Below, in pieces: positions 1 through 7,226 of a DNA stretch of 10,848 bases. The DNA is from Clostridia bacterium (GTDB taxonomy: Bacteria; Bacillota; DSM-521; Neomoorellales; SLTJ01). The notes under the pieces were generated by a model. That model was not told the origin of the DNA. It made no database searches and saw only the letters and a list, made by a program, of their open reading frames with translations. Numbering within the stretch: position 1 is the first letter of the stretch; each line of letters opens with the position of its first letter. Position numbers and translations under genes: made by a program. The DNA is taken from positions 1-10,848 of the forward strand of contig JACIYD010000024.1 in the NCBI GenBank assembly GCA_014360105.1. The letters run 5' to 3'.

Positions 1-968
1 TCGGCCGCAAAATAGGTCGGTACTCCCGAAGAACGCACCACCACCTCGTCTTTGGCTTCACTTAGGGCCGAGGCCCGGAACCAGAGCGCACCGTCCTCCT
101 GGTAGATATATCCTTTCCTTTCAAGCGCCGCTATGGCCTCGCGTACCGCCCCCCGGGCGTGCAGGCTCTTTTCGCTGAACCACACATCGTATTCGACCCC
201 AAATCTGGCCAGCGAGCGCCGCATCTCGGCCAGCTTTTCCTCGAGCGCAAAAGTCACCAATGCCTGCCGCCGCTCTTCGGGCGAAGCATGAACGTAACGA
301 TCGCCGTGGACGTCGGCAAAGGAGCGTACCGTATGCCTTAGATCCTCGCCGTGGTAACCTTCATCCGGCAACGGCACGGCATGACCGAAGAGCTGCAGGT
401 AGCGCGCTTCCAGTGAAGCGGCGAAAGCTTCGATCTGGTGCCCGGCGTCGTTAATATAGAACTCCCGCGTGACGGTGTAGCCGCAGGCTTCCAGCAGGTT
501 GGCCAAGGTGTCGCCCAGGGCGGCCCCGCGCGCATTACCCATGTGCAAAAGCCCCGTAGGGTTAGCGCTGACGAACTCCACCTGCACCTTTTGCCCCGAT
601 CCCAGTTGGCCGTTGCCCCAGCGGTCGCCCGCCGCCTCGACCAGAGGCGGTATCAGGTAGAGCCAGCCCGGATCCAGCCAGAAATTAAGAAAACCGGGAC
701 CGGCCACCTCGATTTTGCTGATCCAGGTACCGGCGGTTTCCAGATGTCGGCAGAGAGTTTGGGCGATCTCACGCGGTGTCCGCTGTGCCTGGCGGGCAAG
801 CACCAATGCCAGATTGGAGGCCAGGTCGCCGTGCTCCTTCTCGCGCGGCACTTCGACGACGAAATCCGGCAGGTCACCGAAGGCCAGGTCTCCGGCGGCC
901 CGTGCTTGTAGGGCCGCTCTAGTGAGGGCCGCCTTCACTCCTTTAGTAATCTCGGCAAAGAGGTTCAT
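1..968 (-). CDS. argS: Arginyl-tRNA synthetase, N-terminal part (3' end cut by window edge)
   Basis: Class I aminoacyl-tRNA synthetase that charges tRNA-Arg with arginine in the cytoplasm. About 322 of the usual ~555 codons are present; the KMSK region and the anticodon-binding domain lie beyond position 1. Residues ~38-55 (VEVPREKEHGDLASNLAL) are the typical end of the ArgS N-terminal Add-1 domain. The catalytic entry motif EFVSANPTGLLHMGN follows, where HMGN is the ArgS version of HIGH, then the YINDAGHQ block. The ATG at 968 shares its A with the TAA stop of the upstream DUF1934 gene (TAATG), so translation is probably coupled. The DUF1934-argS order matches ywiB-argS of Bacillus. Identification is firm; only the C-terminus is unseen. 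Confidence 0.97.
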   Translation of the reverse strand, partial: MNLFAEITKGVKAALTRAALQARAAGDLAFGDLPDFVVEVPREKEHGDLASNLALVLARQAQRTPREIAQTLCRHLETAGTWISKIEVAGPGFLNFWLDPGWLYLIPPLVEAAGDRWGNGQLGSGQKVQVEFVSANPTGLLHMGNARGAALGDTLANLLEACGYTVTREFYINDAGHQIEAFAASLEARYLQLFGHAVPLPDEGYHGEDLRHTVRSFADVHGDRYVHASPEERRQALVTFALEEKLAEMRRSLARFGVEYDVWFSEKSLHARGAVREAIAALERKGYIYQEDGALWFRASALSEAKDEVVVRSSGVPTYFAA

Positions 969-1399
969 TAATGGGTCTCCAGGCGCTGCACCGTAATCGA
1001 TAAGCGATTGTCACTTACCTTTTCCTGCTCAATCTGTAACTCATACTCTAAGTTAATGCTTCCCCCGCTCTCTGTCAAGTCAACGTCCACCCGCGAGGGA
1101 ATGACGCCAATGCGCACCGTACCGAAGGGAGTGACGTAGTAGCCCTGATCCCACACCCCTTGCTCAAAAGTTTGACGCTGGGCCGTACCTCCCGTGCGAT
1201 TAAGAACGACCCGCGTTGGCTCAATTTTTAGAGAAGTAAGCGTACCCTCCAGGCCGGTTAGTTCGCTTTCCTGATAAAGGATATAGTACGATTGGTCGCG
1301 GCAGTATAACCGGCCTTCGGTAATAAGTTCGATGCTATCCTCCTCCCCCGATTCCTTCACCTGTGTTCCCCGCACCCGAACGAGGATTGGCCTCCTCAC
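968..1399 (-). CDS. DUF1934 (YwiB-like) beta-barrel protein
   Basis: Small protein of about 143 residues, matching the DUF1934/YwiB family in length and pattern. It opens with a beta-rich ILVRVRGTQ segment, then alternating strands (GRLYCRDQSYYILYQESELTG, VVLNRTGG, PFGTVRIGVIP), and ends with a basic/polar strand. The family is predicted to fold as a calycin-like barrel and its function is unknown. The stop overlaps the argS ATG by one base, and in Bacillus the same family sits directly before argS. Two in-frame starts compete: ATG at 1405 abuts the GGGAG ribosome site with no spacer, while GTG at 1399 is 6 nt from it, so GTG is chosen. The 71-bp gap to the upstream gene (1406-1476) shows no terminator or clear promoter, so it is probably in the same operon. 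Confidence 0.88.
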   Translation of the reverse strand: MRRPILVRVRGTQVKESGEEDSIELITEGRLYCRDQSYYILYQESELTGLEGTLTSLKIEPTRVVLNRTGGTAQRQTFEQGVWDQGYYVTPFGTVRIGVIPSRVDVDLTESGGSINLEYELQIEQEKVSDNRLSITVQRLETH

Positions 1400-1476
1400 G
1401 TCCATCTCCCTTTCTCGTGCCGGTCTAGTGATCTTTTTGGTTGCCGCTTCTTCTCTTGTTTTTTACTTTGCCTTAA

Positions 1477-2244
1477 CTATTCGCGCCCCTCGTCCCTTTT
1501 CCTCCTCCTACCGGCCGGAAAGACGCCTTTTGCGCGGAGGACGCGCAAGGCGAAGGCCGGCAGGACTAATTGCCGCCGCCAGCGCCACGGCTCCCGCAGC
1601 AGGCGGTAGAGCCACTCCAAGCCGAGATGCCGTACCCAACCCGGCGCCCTACGCGTCTTGCCGGCCAAGACGTCAAAGCTGCCGCCCACGCCGATGGCCA
1701 CCGGCACCAGCAGTTCCGGGTTGTGCCGGGCAATCCAGTATTCCTGTTTCGGCACCCCCAGGCCGACCAGCAAGAGATGCGGCCGCGCGGCCCGGATGGC
1801 CTCCTTTACGCGCTCCTCCCCTGCCTCCGTCTGGTAGCCGTGGGCCGTACCCACCACCGCCAGACCGGGATAGCGCTTCTTAAGGGCCGCCGCCGCGGCC
1901 TCCGCTACTCCCGGCGCTCCCCCATAGAAAAAAAAGCGCCAGCCCGCACGGGCACCGTGCTGCGCGAGGGCTTCCACCAGGTCAATGCCGGCCACCTGTT
2001 CCGGCAAGCACTGGCCCAATTGCCTGCCCGCCCAAAGCACGCCCCGGCCGTCGGCGGTGACCAGCGCCGCCCCCGCCAGCACCGCGGCGAATTCCCTTTC
2101 CTGCCAGGCCCGCCAAATCATTTCGGCGTTGGCGGTTACTACCTGGTGCGGCCCGCCACCGGCCACCAGGCGCGCAATCCTCTCCACCGCCTGGGCCAGG
2201 GTACAGGCATCTACCTTCACCCCTAGAAGGTCGACCCGATCCAC
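1477..2244 (-). CDS. tagA: WecG/TagA/CpsF family glycosyltransferase (GT26)
   Basis: Membrane-associated glycosyltransferase that, in characterised members, adds N-acetylmannosamine from UDP-ManNAc to undecaprenyl-PP-GlcNAc, the first committed step of wall teichoic acid linkage. At 255 residues it has the normal family length. Visible motifs are VTANAEM with T37, TADGRGV with D65 (the positions proposed as catalytic in a Thermoanaerobacter TagA, from memory), then GLGVPKQEYW, GGSFDVLAGKTRRAP and the C-terminal GLEWLYRLLREPWRW. That end, followed by a basic tail, is the appendage thought to bind membrane. The start is GTG at 2244, 21 bp after the LCP gene stop, with only a weak AGGA site. No other teichoic-acid genes are visible, so the acceptor and donor here are unproven; other surface glycans are possible. 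Confidence 0.93.
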   Translation of the reverse strand: MDRVDLLGVKVDACTLAQAVERIARLVAGGGPHQVVTANAEMIWRAWQEREFAAVLAGAALVTADGRGVLWAGRQLGQCLPEQVAGIDLVEALAQHGARAGWRFFFYGGAPGVAEAAAAALKKRYPGLAVVGTAHGYQTEAGEERVKEAIRAARPHLLLVGLGVPKQEYWIARHNPELLVPVAIGVGGSFDVLAGKTRRAPGWVRHLGLEWLYRLLREPWRWRRQLVLPAFALRVLRAKGVFPAGRRRKRDEGRE

Positions 2245-2265
2245 CGGGAGCGTTTCCTGCCTTAC

Positions 2266-3210
2266 CTAGCGCGATTTTTCTTTGGCCTGGGCTTCGGTGC
2301 CACCCGGCGCTTGCTGCAAACTTGCCAGGACCGTTTGAACCTCCGCCGGGTCGGCCATCCAGTAGCTGACACCGTGAAGGTAACGCGGCTCACCGGGCAA
2401 CAGCGCCAGGGAAACCTGCTCCGGACGCAGATTACGCAAAGCCTTGGCCAGGGAAAGCATTTCATTCAACGAAAGGTCCGTCTTCACGTACGTGTAGAGC
2501 TCCTGCAAGAGCCGGGGCGATTTTAGTATACCCTTAAGACTTAAGGCCTCATCCGCCAGGGCTAAAAGGAAGCGCTGCTGGTGGCGGATGCGCTCGATGT
2601 CTCCCTCGGGATAATCGCGAAAACGAACAAAGGCAAGGGCGTCTTTGCCGTTCAGCCTTTGTCTGCCTGCTTTCAGGTTGATCCCTTCTTCAGGATGGTA
2701 CATCCGCCGTTCTACGTCTAGCTCGATGCCACCCAGGGTATCGACGATGGCGGCAAAGCCCTCGAAGTTGATCTCCAGGTAATGATCCACCGGTACCCCT
2801 AAAAAAGCTTCGACCGTCTGTACGGCAAGGTCGGGACCGCCGTAGGCGTGGGCATGGGCGACTTTTGTCTCGCCGTGGCCCGGAACGTTCAGGTACGTAT
2901 CGCGGGGGATGGAAAGCACGCCCACGTGGGGCGCGTTGGGATCTGCCATCACCAGCATCAGGGTGTCGGCCCGCGAGGGTTCGTTCTTACGCTGGTCGGA
3001 ACCGATGACGAGAATGTTCATCTTCTCGACCGCGGCGCCAAACCCCGGTAGGGATACGTCTACCGGCACGAAGGCGAGCAGGCCGGCTAAATAGTAACCT
3101 AGCGTGCCGAAGCTGAAAAAGACCAACAAGATTAGACTGACCAGTGGCCACACCCGCAGGCGCCGCTGCTTTGTCCGCGGTTCAGGCTGAGCCAGGTAAT
3201 CTTCCCCCAC
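2266..3210 (-). CDS. LytR-CpsA-Psr (LCP) family phosphotransferase
   Basis: LCP enzymes transfer undecaprenyl-linked glycans (teichoic acids, capsule, other wall polymers) onto peptidoglycan on the outer face of the membrane. The 314-residue protein has a short basic cytoplasmic N-terminus, one membrane helix at about residues 20-45, and then the LCP domain. Key blocks are NILVIGSD (65-72), RADT (80-83), SIPRDTY (100-106) and FVRFRDYPEGDIERIRHQQ (194-212). The arginines and aspartates in these blocks bind pyrophosphate and Mg in known structures. The start is GTG at 3210 with a GGGGG-type site upstream; a nearby ATG at 3224 is out of frame. It lies 29 bp after the stalk protein gene and 21 bp before tagA, so the LCP and TagA enzymes probably work on the same polymer. 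Confidence 0.94.
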   Translation of the reverse strand: MGEDYLAQPEPRTKQRRLRVWPLVSLILLVFFSFGTLGYYLAGLLAFVPVDVSLPGFGAAVEKMNILVIGSDQRKNEPSRADTLMLVMADPNAPHVGVLSIPRDTYLNVPGHGETKVAHAHAYGGPDLAVQTVEAFLGVPVDHYLEINFEGFAAIVDTLGGIELDVERRMYHPEEGINLKAGRQRLNGKDALAFVRFRDYPEGDIERIRHQQRFLLALADEALSLKGILKSPRLLQELYTYVKTDLSLNEMLSLAKALRNLRPEQVSLALLPGEPRYLHGVSYWMADPAEVQTVLASLQQAPGGTEAQAKEKSR

Positions 3211-3239
3211 GGAACTACCCCCATCCCTCTACCTTGCGG

Positions 3240-3941
3240 CTAGCGGGTGATGGTGACCTCTTTCTTGGACCCGTCCCATCGCACCGTTGCCCCGAGATAC
3301 TGCCCCACCACCCGCAGCGGCACCATCGTCACCCCGCCCACGAGGCGCGGTGCCGCCTCAAGAGGGCGCCGCTCGCCGTTAACCTCGACCCAAGGCTGGC
3401 CTGAGACAAAAACAAGATGATTGCCGCCCAGGCGATAAGCGATGGTTTTGTTTTTCGCGTCCCAGGTGACTTCCGCTCCCAGCGCCTCGCCGATAAAGCG
3501 GAAAGGCACCATCACTATATCCCCTTCCAGAAGCGGCGGCTGGGCCAACGTCTGGGGGTTGCCCCCGATATAAGCCGTGCGGCTGCCCACCCGAAGCACG
3601 ACTTGCAGGGCTCCCGACGGCGGCTTACCGCTCGCCTGCTCCAGTTCCTTTACCTGGCGCTCCAGGGCGGCGACCCGCGCACTGAGACGCGCGATTTCTT
3701 CAGCCAGCGGCCCGTAGCGCGCGGCGAGATAGCTTTCCAGGTAGCTCTTGCTGACCAGCGGATCCTCCTCGCTTCCGGGTAAGGGTGCCTGTGCCCGACC
3801 CGGCCAGGCGTGCCAGCAAACGCCGGCAATGATAAGTGCGGTCATTATAGCGCCGAGCCATTTCCAACGCTTCGGTGCGGCCACGCTTGTGCTCGCCTCC
3901 TCTGCCCAGGGTAGCCCACCTGCCACCACCGGCAACTGCAT
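3240..3941 (-). CDS. Membrane-anchored coiled-coil protein with copper-amine-oxidase-type stalk domain
   Basis: A 233-residue protein with no enzyme domain. In order it shows a short cytoplasmic N-terminus, one membrane helix (about 28-46, LGAIMTALIIAGVCWHAW), a charged coiled-coil-like stretch (about 64-103, with EEIARLSARVAALERQVKELEQA), and a C-terminal stalk domain (about 112-233). The domain has two repeat units, marked MVPFRFIGEALGAEVTWDAKNKTI and MVPLRVVGQYLGATVRWDGSKKEVTI, typical of Cu_amine_oxidN1. The copper catalytic domain of true amine oxidases is absent; in Clostridia this module is widespread in exported proteins and its role is unclear. The frame is open to ATG 4115, but ATG 3941 is preferred because it has GGGCGGGG upstream and the residues before it look random. 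It leads the LCP-tagA gene series and probably faces the cell wall. Confidence 0.85.
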   Translation of the reverse strand: MQLPVVAGGLPWAEEASTSVAAPKRWKWLGAIMTALIIAGVCWHAWPGRAQAPLPGSEEDPLVSKSYLESYLAARYGPLAEEIARLSARVAALERQVKELEQASGKPPSGALQVVLRVGSRTAYIGGNPQTLAQPPLLEGDIVMVPFRFIGEALGAEVTWDAKNKTIAYRLGGNHLVFVSGQPWVEVNGERRPLEAAPRLVGGVTMVPLRVVGQYLGATVRWDGSKKEVTITR

Positions 3942-4001
3942 AATCCCCGCCCTTGCCCGGAAACAATAGGAGTAATCAAGCGACGACAACCGGGGTGTAT
4001 C

Positions 4002-4256
4002 ATGGCGGAGATTCACTGCCATTGTCCTTACCGCTGCAGCGAAAAACCTAACTGTGACCTCCCGGCGGTCGCTGCCGCCCTCGAGGATGCCGTCGGCTGG
4101 CTTGGCCGGGAACAACGATTACCCCCGTCCGGCCGGGAGTCTTTTTTTGATTTCGCCTTACACCCTCTGCCGCTTAGAGATAGTGCTCCAGGCCGTCCCG
4201 GCGCAACTGCGAAAGAAGCTCTTTCAGCCGCTGCTCCTCATGCTTTCTACAGATGA
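4002..4256 (+). CDS. Doubtful small Cys-rich ORF in the 3942-4173 spacer
   Basis: An 84-codon plus-strand ORF. Its first 57 codons lie in the spacer between two minus-strand genes and its last 27 overlap the 3' end of manC tail to tail. The N-terminus has a cysteine/histidine cluster (HCHCPYRC...NC) that could bind metal, followed by a helix-like stretch. By hand count, G+C in the non-overlapping part is about 68, 51 and 63 percent at codon positions 1, 2 and 3, which is compatible with coding but not decisive. GGGGTG lies 4 nt before the ATG, a poor ribosome site. I recognise no family. It may be chance; apart from it I see only weak hairpins and no clear promoter in 3942-4173. Confidence 0.2.
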   Translation: MAEIHCHCPYRCSEKPNCDLPAVAAALEDAVGWLGREQRLPPSGRESFFDFALHPLPLRDSAPGRPGATAKEALSAAAPHAFYR

Positions 4257-5292
4257 GCAGGGCATCGTCCGTATCAACGATGATCAGATCTTCCACCCCT
4301 ATTGCGGCAAGTAACCGGTGACCATTATAAACAACGCAGTCGCGTGAATGCAAGAGGATGGGGCGCGCCGGCGGGTGCTTGTCTCCCCGCGACGCGGTGT
4401 GGTGCGCCACTACGTTTCCCAGGGCGTCCTTTTGATAGACGCGGCTTAAGGCCGACCAGGTTCCCACGTCATCCCAGCCGAAGGCGCCGGTAATTACCAC
4501 CGCCTCCTCCGTTTTTTCCATTACCCCATAGTCGATGGAAATGCGCGGCAGGCGGCAGAAGACGTCCGCCCAGGGGCTACCCGTTTCCAGCCGTGCCGCC
4601 AGGGTAACGAGGCCGGAGGCCAGTTCCGGCAAGTGGGCCGCCAGGGCCCGTTCGATTACCGAAAGCCGCCAGACGAACATCCCGCTGTTCCACAGGTAGC
4701 CCCCGTGGCGCAAGAAAGTATACGCGGTATCCAGGTCGGGCTTCTCGGTAAATTTCTCCACGCGATAAACCGCGATTTCGCCGTTCCCCATGCCCAGCGG
4801 CTCCCCGCATTTCATGTAGCCGTAACCCGTTTCCGGCCGCGTTGGTTTGATGCCGATGCAGACCAGCACGTCTTCGGCTTGCGCCACTTCTACCGCCGCT
4901 TCGAGGGTGCGGCGGAAAGCTTCGAGGTCTGTCACCAGGTGATCGGCGGGAAGAACGAGCATCACCGGGTCGCGCTCGGGGTGCGCCCGGCGAATAAAGA
5001 GGGAGGCGAGCCCGATACAGGGAGCAGTGTCCCGCCCTTGCGGCTCGGCGAGGACGTTGCCCGCTGGCACTTGTGGCAGTTGTTGTCGTACCAGGCTTGC
5101 GTAACGCTCACCGGTAACTATGTAGGTATCCTCCGGCCGGACGAGCGAACGCAAACGCGCTACCGTCGCCTGAAGCATGGTCTCCTTTCCCGTAAGCGGG
5201 AGAAACTGTTTCGGCCTTACCTCCCGGCTGAGGGGCCAGAAACGCTCACCCCGGCCCCCGGCCATGATTACGGCGACCACGGGAGCCGACAC
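4174..5292 (-). CDS. manC: Mannose-1-phosphate guanylyltransferase (GDP-mannose pyrophosphorylase)
   Basis: Cytoplasmic enzyme making GDP-mannose from mannose-1-phosphate and GTP. The 372 residues contain the nucleotidyltransferase signature GGRGERFWPLSREVRPKQF (12-30), EPQGRDTAP (83-91), the metal-site block VLPADH (113-118), FTEKPD (181-186), WNSGMF (201-206), SIDYGVMEK (252-260) and GWDDVGTW (272-279). These identify a GMP-type rather than a glucose or GlcNAc enzyme. It ends soon after the nucleotidyltransferase and left-handed helix part, so it lacks the C-terminal cupin isomerase domain of bifunctional AlgA/ManC proteins; that domain is encoded by the gene just upstream. The frame is open to 5382, but GTG 5292 is chosen because AAAGGAGG lies 8 nt before it and the protein then begins at the conserved VVAVIMAGG strand. 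The upstream cupin stop is 22 bp away. Confidence 0.96.
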   Translation of the reverse strand: MSAPVVAVIMAGGRGERFWPLSREVRPKQFLPLTGKETMLQATVARLRSLVRPEDTYIVTGERYASLVRQQLPQVPAGNVLAEPQGRDTAPCIGLASLFIRRAHPERDPVMLVLPADHLVTDLEAFRRTLEAAVEVAQAEDVLVCIGIKPTRPETGYGYMKCGEPLGMGNGEIAVYRVEKFTEKPDLDTAYTFLRHGGYLWNSGMFVWRLSVIERALAAHLPELASGLVTLAARLETGSPWADVFCRLPRISIDYGVMEKTEEAVVITGAFGWDDVGTWSALSRVYQKDALGNVVAHHTASRGDKHPPARPILLHSRDCVVYNGHRLLAAIGVEDLIIVDTDDALLICRKHEEQRLKELLSQLRRDGLEHYL

Positions 5293-5300
5293 GGCAGTCG

Positions 5301-5308
5301 CCTCCTTT
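5301..5308 (-). promoter_or_regulatory. Ribosome binding site of manC
   Basis: On the minus strand these bases read AAAGGAGG, a near-perfect anti-16S match, 8 nt before GTG 5292. The site fixes the manC start within the longer open frame and lies between the cupin stop and the GTG. Confidence 0.9.
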
Positions 5309-5314
5309 CCTCTC

Positions 5315-5671
5315 TCAGGGCGCATTTTCCTTGCCCTCCTCGTTACCGGCACGGCCGTAGCGGTCCTCCAGGCGCACCACATCCTCTACCTGGGGGGTAG
5401 ATACTTCGAAAATCACCAGATCGGCGGACGCGGTGATGCGGTGAGGCGTACCCGGAGTCACCGTTACCGCCAGTCCGGGCCGGATGGGCATGGCTTTGCC
5501 TCCTAATTCGAATACTCCTTCTCCCTGATAGAAATAAAGCGATTCCAACTTTTCCCGGTGATACTGTAAGCTTAAGGCATGTCCCGCCCGCACCTCCAGG
5601 ATTTTTCCCACGTACTTTTCGGTTACGGCCCACCAGATCTCTCGGCCCCAGGGTTTGTCCACAAAACGCAT
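5315..5671 (-). CDS. Stand-alone mannose-6-phosphate isomerase (type II)-like cupin
   Basis: A 118-residue single-domain cupin resembling the C-terminal isomerase domain of AlgA/ManC, which interconverts fructose-6-P and mannose-6-P. It shows KPWGREIWW (6-14), the first cupin motif LSLQYHREKLE with likely metal ligands Q36, H38 and E43, the second motif PGTPH with H77, and VEDVVRLEDRYGR (95-107), the closing motif of that domain. All expected ligands are present, so an active metal enzyme is plausible, though the substrate is not proven. The ATG at 5671 is only 2 bases after the TAA of the phosphohexomutase gene, and the gene stops 22 bp before manC. It thus sits between mutase and pyrophosphorylase and would complete a fructose-6-P to GDP-mannose route. 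Confidence 0.88.
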   Translation of the reverse strand: MRFVDKPWGREIWWAVTEKYVGKILEVRAGHALSLQYHREKLESLYFYQGEGVFELGGKAMPIRPGLAVTVTPGTPHRITASADLVIFEVSTPQVEDVVRLEDRYGRAGNEEGKENAP

Positions 5672-5673
5672 TC

Positions 5674-7086
5674 TTAAACCCCCGCTTGCTCCACATAGCG
5701 TACCCCGGCCTGCAAGAGCTCCTCCGCCGCCTCCGGCGAGGCTGCCTCGGCGTAGATGCGCACCACCGGTTCCGTACCGGAGGCACGGAAAAGGATCCAG
5801 GAAGCGTCCGCGAGGAAGAGCTTTTGGCCGTCCAGGCTGTCCTGCCCCGTCACCGCCCGTCCTGCCAGTTCCCGCGGCACCTTTCGGAAGAGCCCGGCAA
5901 TAGACACCGGCCGCTCAACCTCCAGATCAACCCGCCCGTAGTAGTGAGGGCCAACTTCGTCCAAAAGACGGCTTACCAGTTCGCCCAGAGTCTGGCCGCT
6001 CAGCGCTACGATTTCCAGCAGCAGGAGTGCGGTCAGCAGGCCGTCCCGTTCGGGCAGATGGTACTTGACGCCAATGCCCCCGCTTTCCTCTCCCCCAATG
6101 AGCACGTCATCTTCCAGCATGAGGCGGCAGATGTATTTGAACCCGATGGGCGTGATGGCCAGTTTCTTTCCCAGACGCGCTGCCAAGTGGTCGATCATCT
6201 GGGTGGTGGAAAAGGTTTTGACCACCATGCCGTCCCAGCCGCGCCGCTTCACCAAGTGCTGCAGCAGCAGGGCAAAGATGCGGTGTGAATCGACAAAGTT
6301 GCCTTTCTCGTCCATCGCCCCGATGCGGTCTGCGTCGCCGTCGGTGGCCAGCCCGAGCAACGCCCCGTGCTCCCGCACCGCCGTACGCAGGGCCCCCAGG
6401 TTCTTCTCGATCGGTTCGGGATTGACACCGCCGAAGCCGGGGTTATAATCGCCGCGGATCTCTACCACTTTGATGGCCGTCCCGCCGAGAAGCTCTCGCA
6501 GATAACCCCGCGCTGCTCCGTGCATCGGATCCACCACGAGGACAAGGGGCTGCCGCGCCAAGAGGTCGAAATCCACCAGCCGCCGCAACTGGCGGAAATA
6601 GGCCGGTTTGGGGTCAAAACGCACAATTCTTCCCGCGGCTTCTGCCCGGGCCAGCGGCAGGATTTTCGCTTCCTCCTCGCGGGGCAGCTTCGCCTCGATG
6701 GCGGCGGTGCGCTCCGGCAGGGCGGAGCCGCCGTAGGCGTCTTTGAACTTCAAACCGTTGTATTCGGGCGGATTGTGACTGGCGGTTACCATCACGCCGC
6801 CCGCCGCGAGGCTTTCCCGCACCGCCCAGGAAACGGCCGGCGTCGGGGCGGCCTCCTGCGTGAGCAAGACGCGAAAACCGTTCCCGGCAAGTACTTCGGC
6901 AACTAACTGGGCATAGCGGTCGGAAAGGAACCGGGTGTCGAAGCCCACCACGACCGGGCGGCCCTCTTCGCCGCGTGAAAGAAGCTCGCTGGCGATGGCC
7001 TGGGCCACGCGCCGCACGTTGGTAAAAGTGAAGCCGTCGCTGATAACATGCCGCCAACCGTCGGTGCCAAAGCGGATCTCGTCCAT
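5674..7086 (-). CDS. Phosphoglucomutase/phosphomannomutase (alpha-D-phosphohexomutase)
   Basis: Cytoplasmic mutase converting hexose-6-phosphate to hexose-1-phosphate through a phosphoserine; beside manC the likely substrate is mannose-6-phosphate. The 470-residue length is normal. Four-domain landmarks are present: FGTDGWR (6-12), the active phosphoserine loop TASHNP (S103 in 101-106), the Mg loop DGDADR (249-254), the sugar-specificity loop GEESGG (332-337) and the phosphate-binding loop RASGTEP (434-440). The GEESGG loop is shared by glucose and mannose enzymes, so glucose-1-phosphate formation cannot be excluded. ATG 7086 has AAAGGGGG (7093-7100, minus) 6 nt upstream. It is the first gene of the three-gene operon, behind the promoter at 7126-7134. 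Confidence 0.95.
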   Translation of the reverse strand: MDEIRFGTDGWRHVISDGFTFTNVRRVAQAIASELLSRGEEGRPVVVGFDTRFLSDRYAQLVAEVLAGNGFRVLLTQEAAPTPAVSWAVRESLAAGGVMVTASHNPPEYNGLKFKDAYGGSALPERTAAIEAKLPREEEAKILPLARAEAAGRIVRFDPKPAYFRQLRRLVDFDLLARQPLVLVVDPMHGAARGYLRELLGGTAIKVVEIRGDYNPGFGGVNPEPIEKNLGALRTAVREHGALLGLATDGDADRIGAMDEKGNFVDSHRIFALLLQHLVKRRGWDGMVVKTFSTTQMIDHLAARLGKKLAITPIGFKYICRLMLEDDVLIGGEESGGIGVKYHLPERDGLLTALLLLEIVALSGQTLGELVSRLLDEVGPHYYGRVDLEVERPVSIAGLFRKVPRELAGRAVTGQDSLDGQKLFLADASWILFRASGTEPVVRIYAEAASPEAAEELLQAGVRYVEQAGV

Positions 7087-7125
7087 CGCCGGCCCCCTTT
7101 ACTGCCCAGGCTAAACATCGGCTCT

Positions 7126-7134
7126 ATTATAGCA
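7126..7134 (-). promoter_or_regulatory. Extended -10 promoter of the GDP-mannose operon
   Basis: The minus strand reads TGCTATAAT, a perfect -10 hexamer with the TGn extension. No good -35 lies 16-18 bp upstream (best TGGCCT), as is common for extended -10 promoters. Transcription would start near 7119, giving a leader of about 33 nt before the mutase ATG at 7086. No terminator-like structure lies between. Confidence 0.75.
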
Positions 7135-7171
7135 GATTGTCCCCTTGGCAGGCCATCGGCCAGAGCCACAA

Positions 7172-7179
7172 TGTTAACA
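7172..7179. repeat. TGTTAACA palindrome
   Basis: An 8-bp perfect palindrome upstream of the minus-strand promoter. Its core GTTAAC recurs at 7239-7244 inside AGTTAACT (7238-7245), 66 bp away. The two could be paired operator half-sites between the divergent promoters, but short AT-rich palindromes also arise by chance. Confidence 0.3.
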
Positions 7180-7226
7180 TAATATAGCGAGGGCTGCCTT
7201 GCTAAATGGCCTCGTTTGCCGGATGG

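Noticed and set aside
1570..2269. Long plus-strand open frames opposite tagA, and similar ones opposite argS, manC, the mutase gene and amrS.
   Set aside because: They lie antisense to genes with clear family motifs and show no recognisable domains; they are typical GC-rich shadows.
3961..4000. Minus-strand TTGTCG and TATTGT as a promoter for the stalk-LCP-tagA genes.
   Set aside because: The spacer is only 15 bp and both hexamers are imperfect; not strong enough to annotate.
4041..4080. Minus-strand GGCGG/CCGCC stem with TTTTT further on, a possible terminator after manC.
   Set aside because: The T-run is about 17 nt from the stem, too far for a standard intrinsic terminator.
4104..4148. 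GGCCGG/CCGGCC stem followed by seven T's on the plus strand, like an intrinsic terminator.
   Set aside because: The stem has a 19-nt loop and sits 7 nt from the T-run, and no convincing plus-strand gene ends here; flanking genes are on the minus strand.
5293..5382. Extending manC upstream to ATG 5382.
   Set aside because: The extra 30 residues are unlike the family, overlap the cupin gene, and AAAGGAGG precedes GTG 5292.
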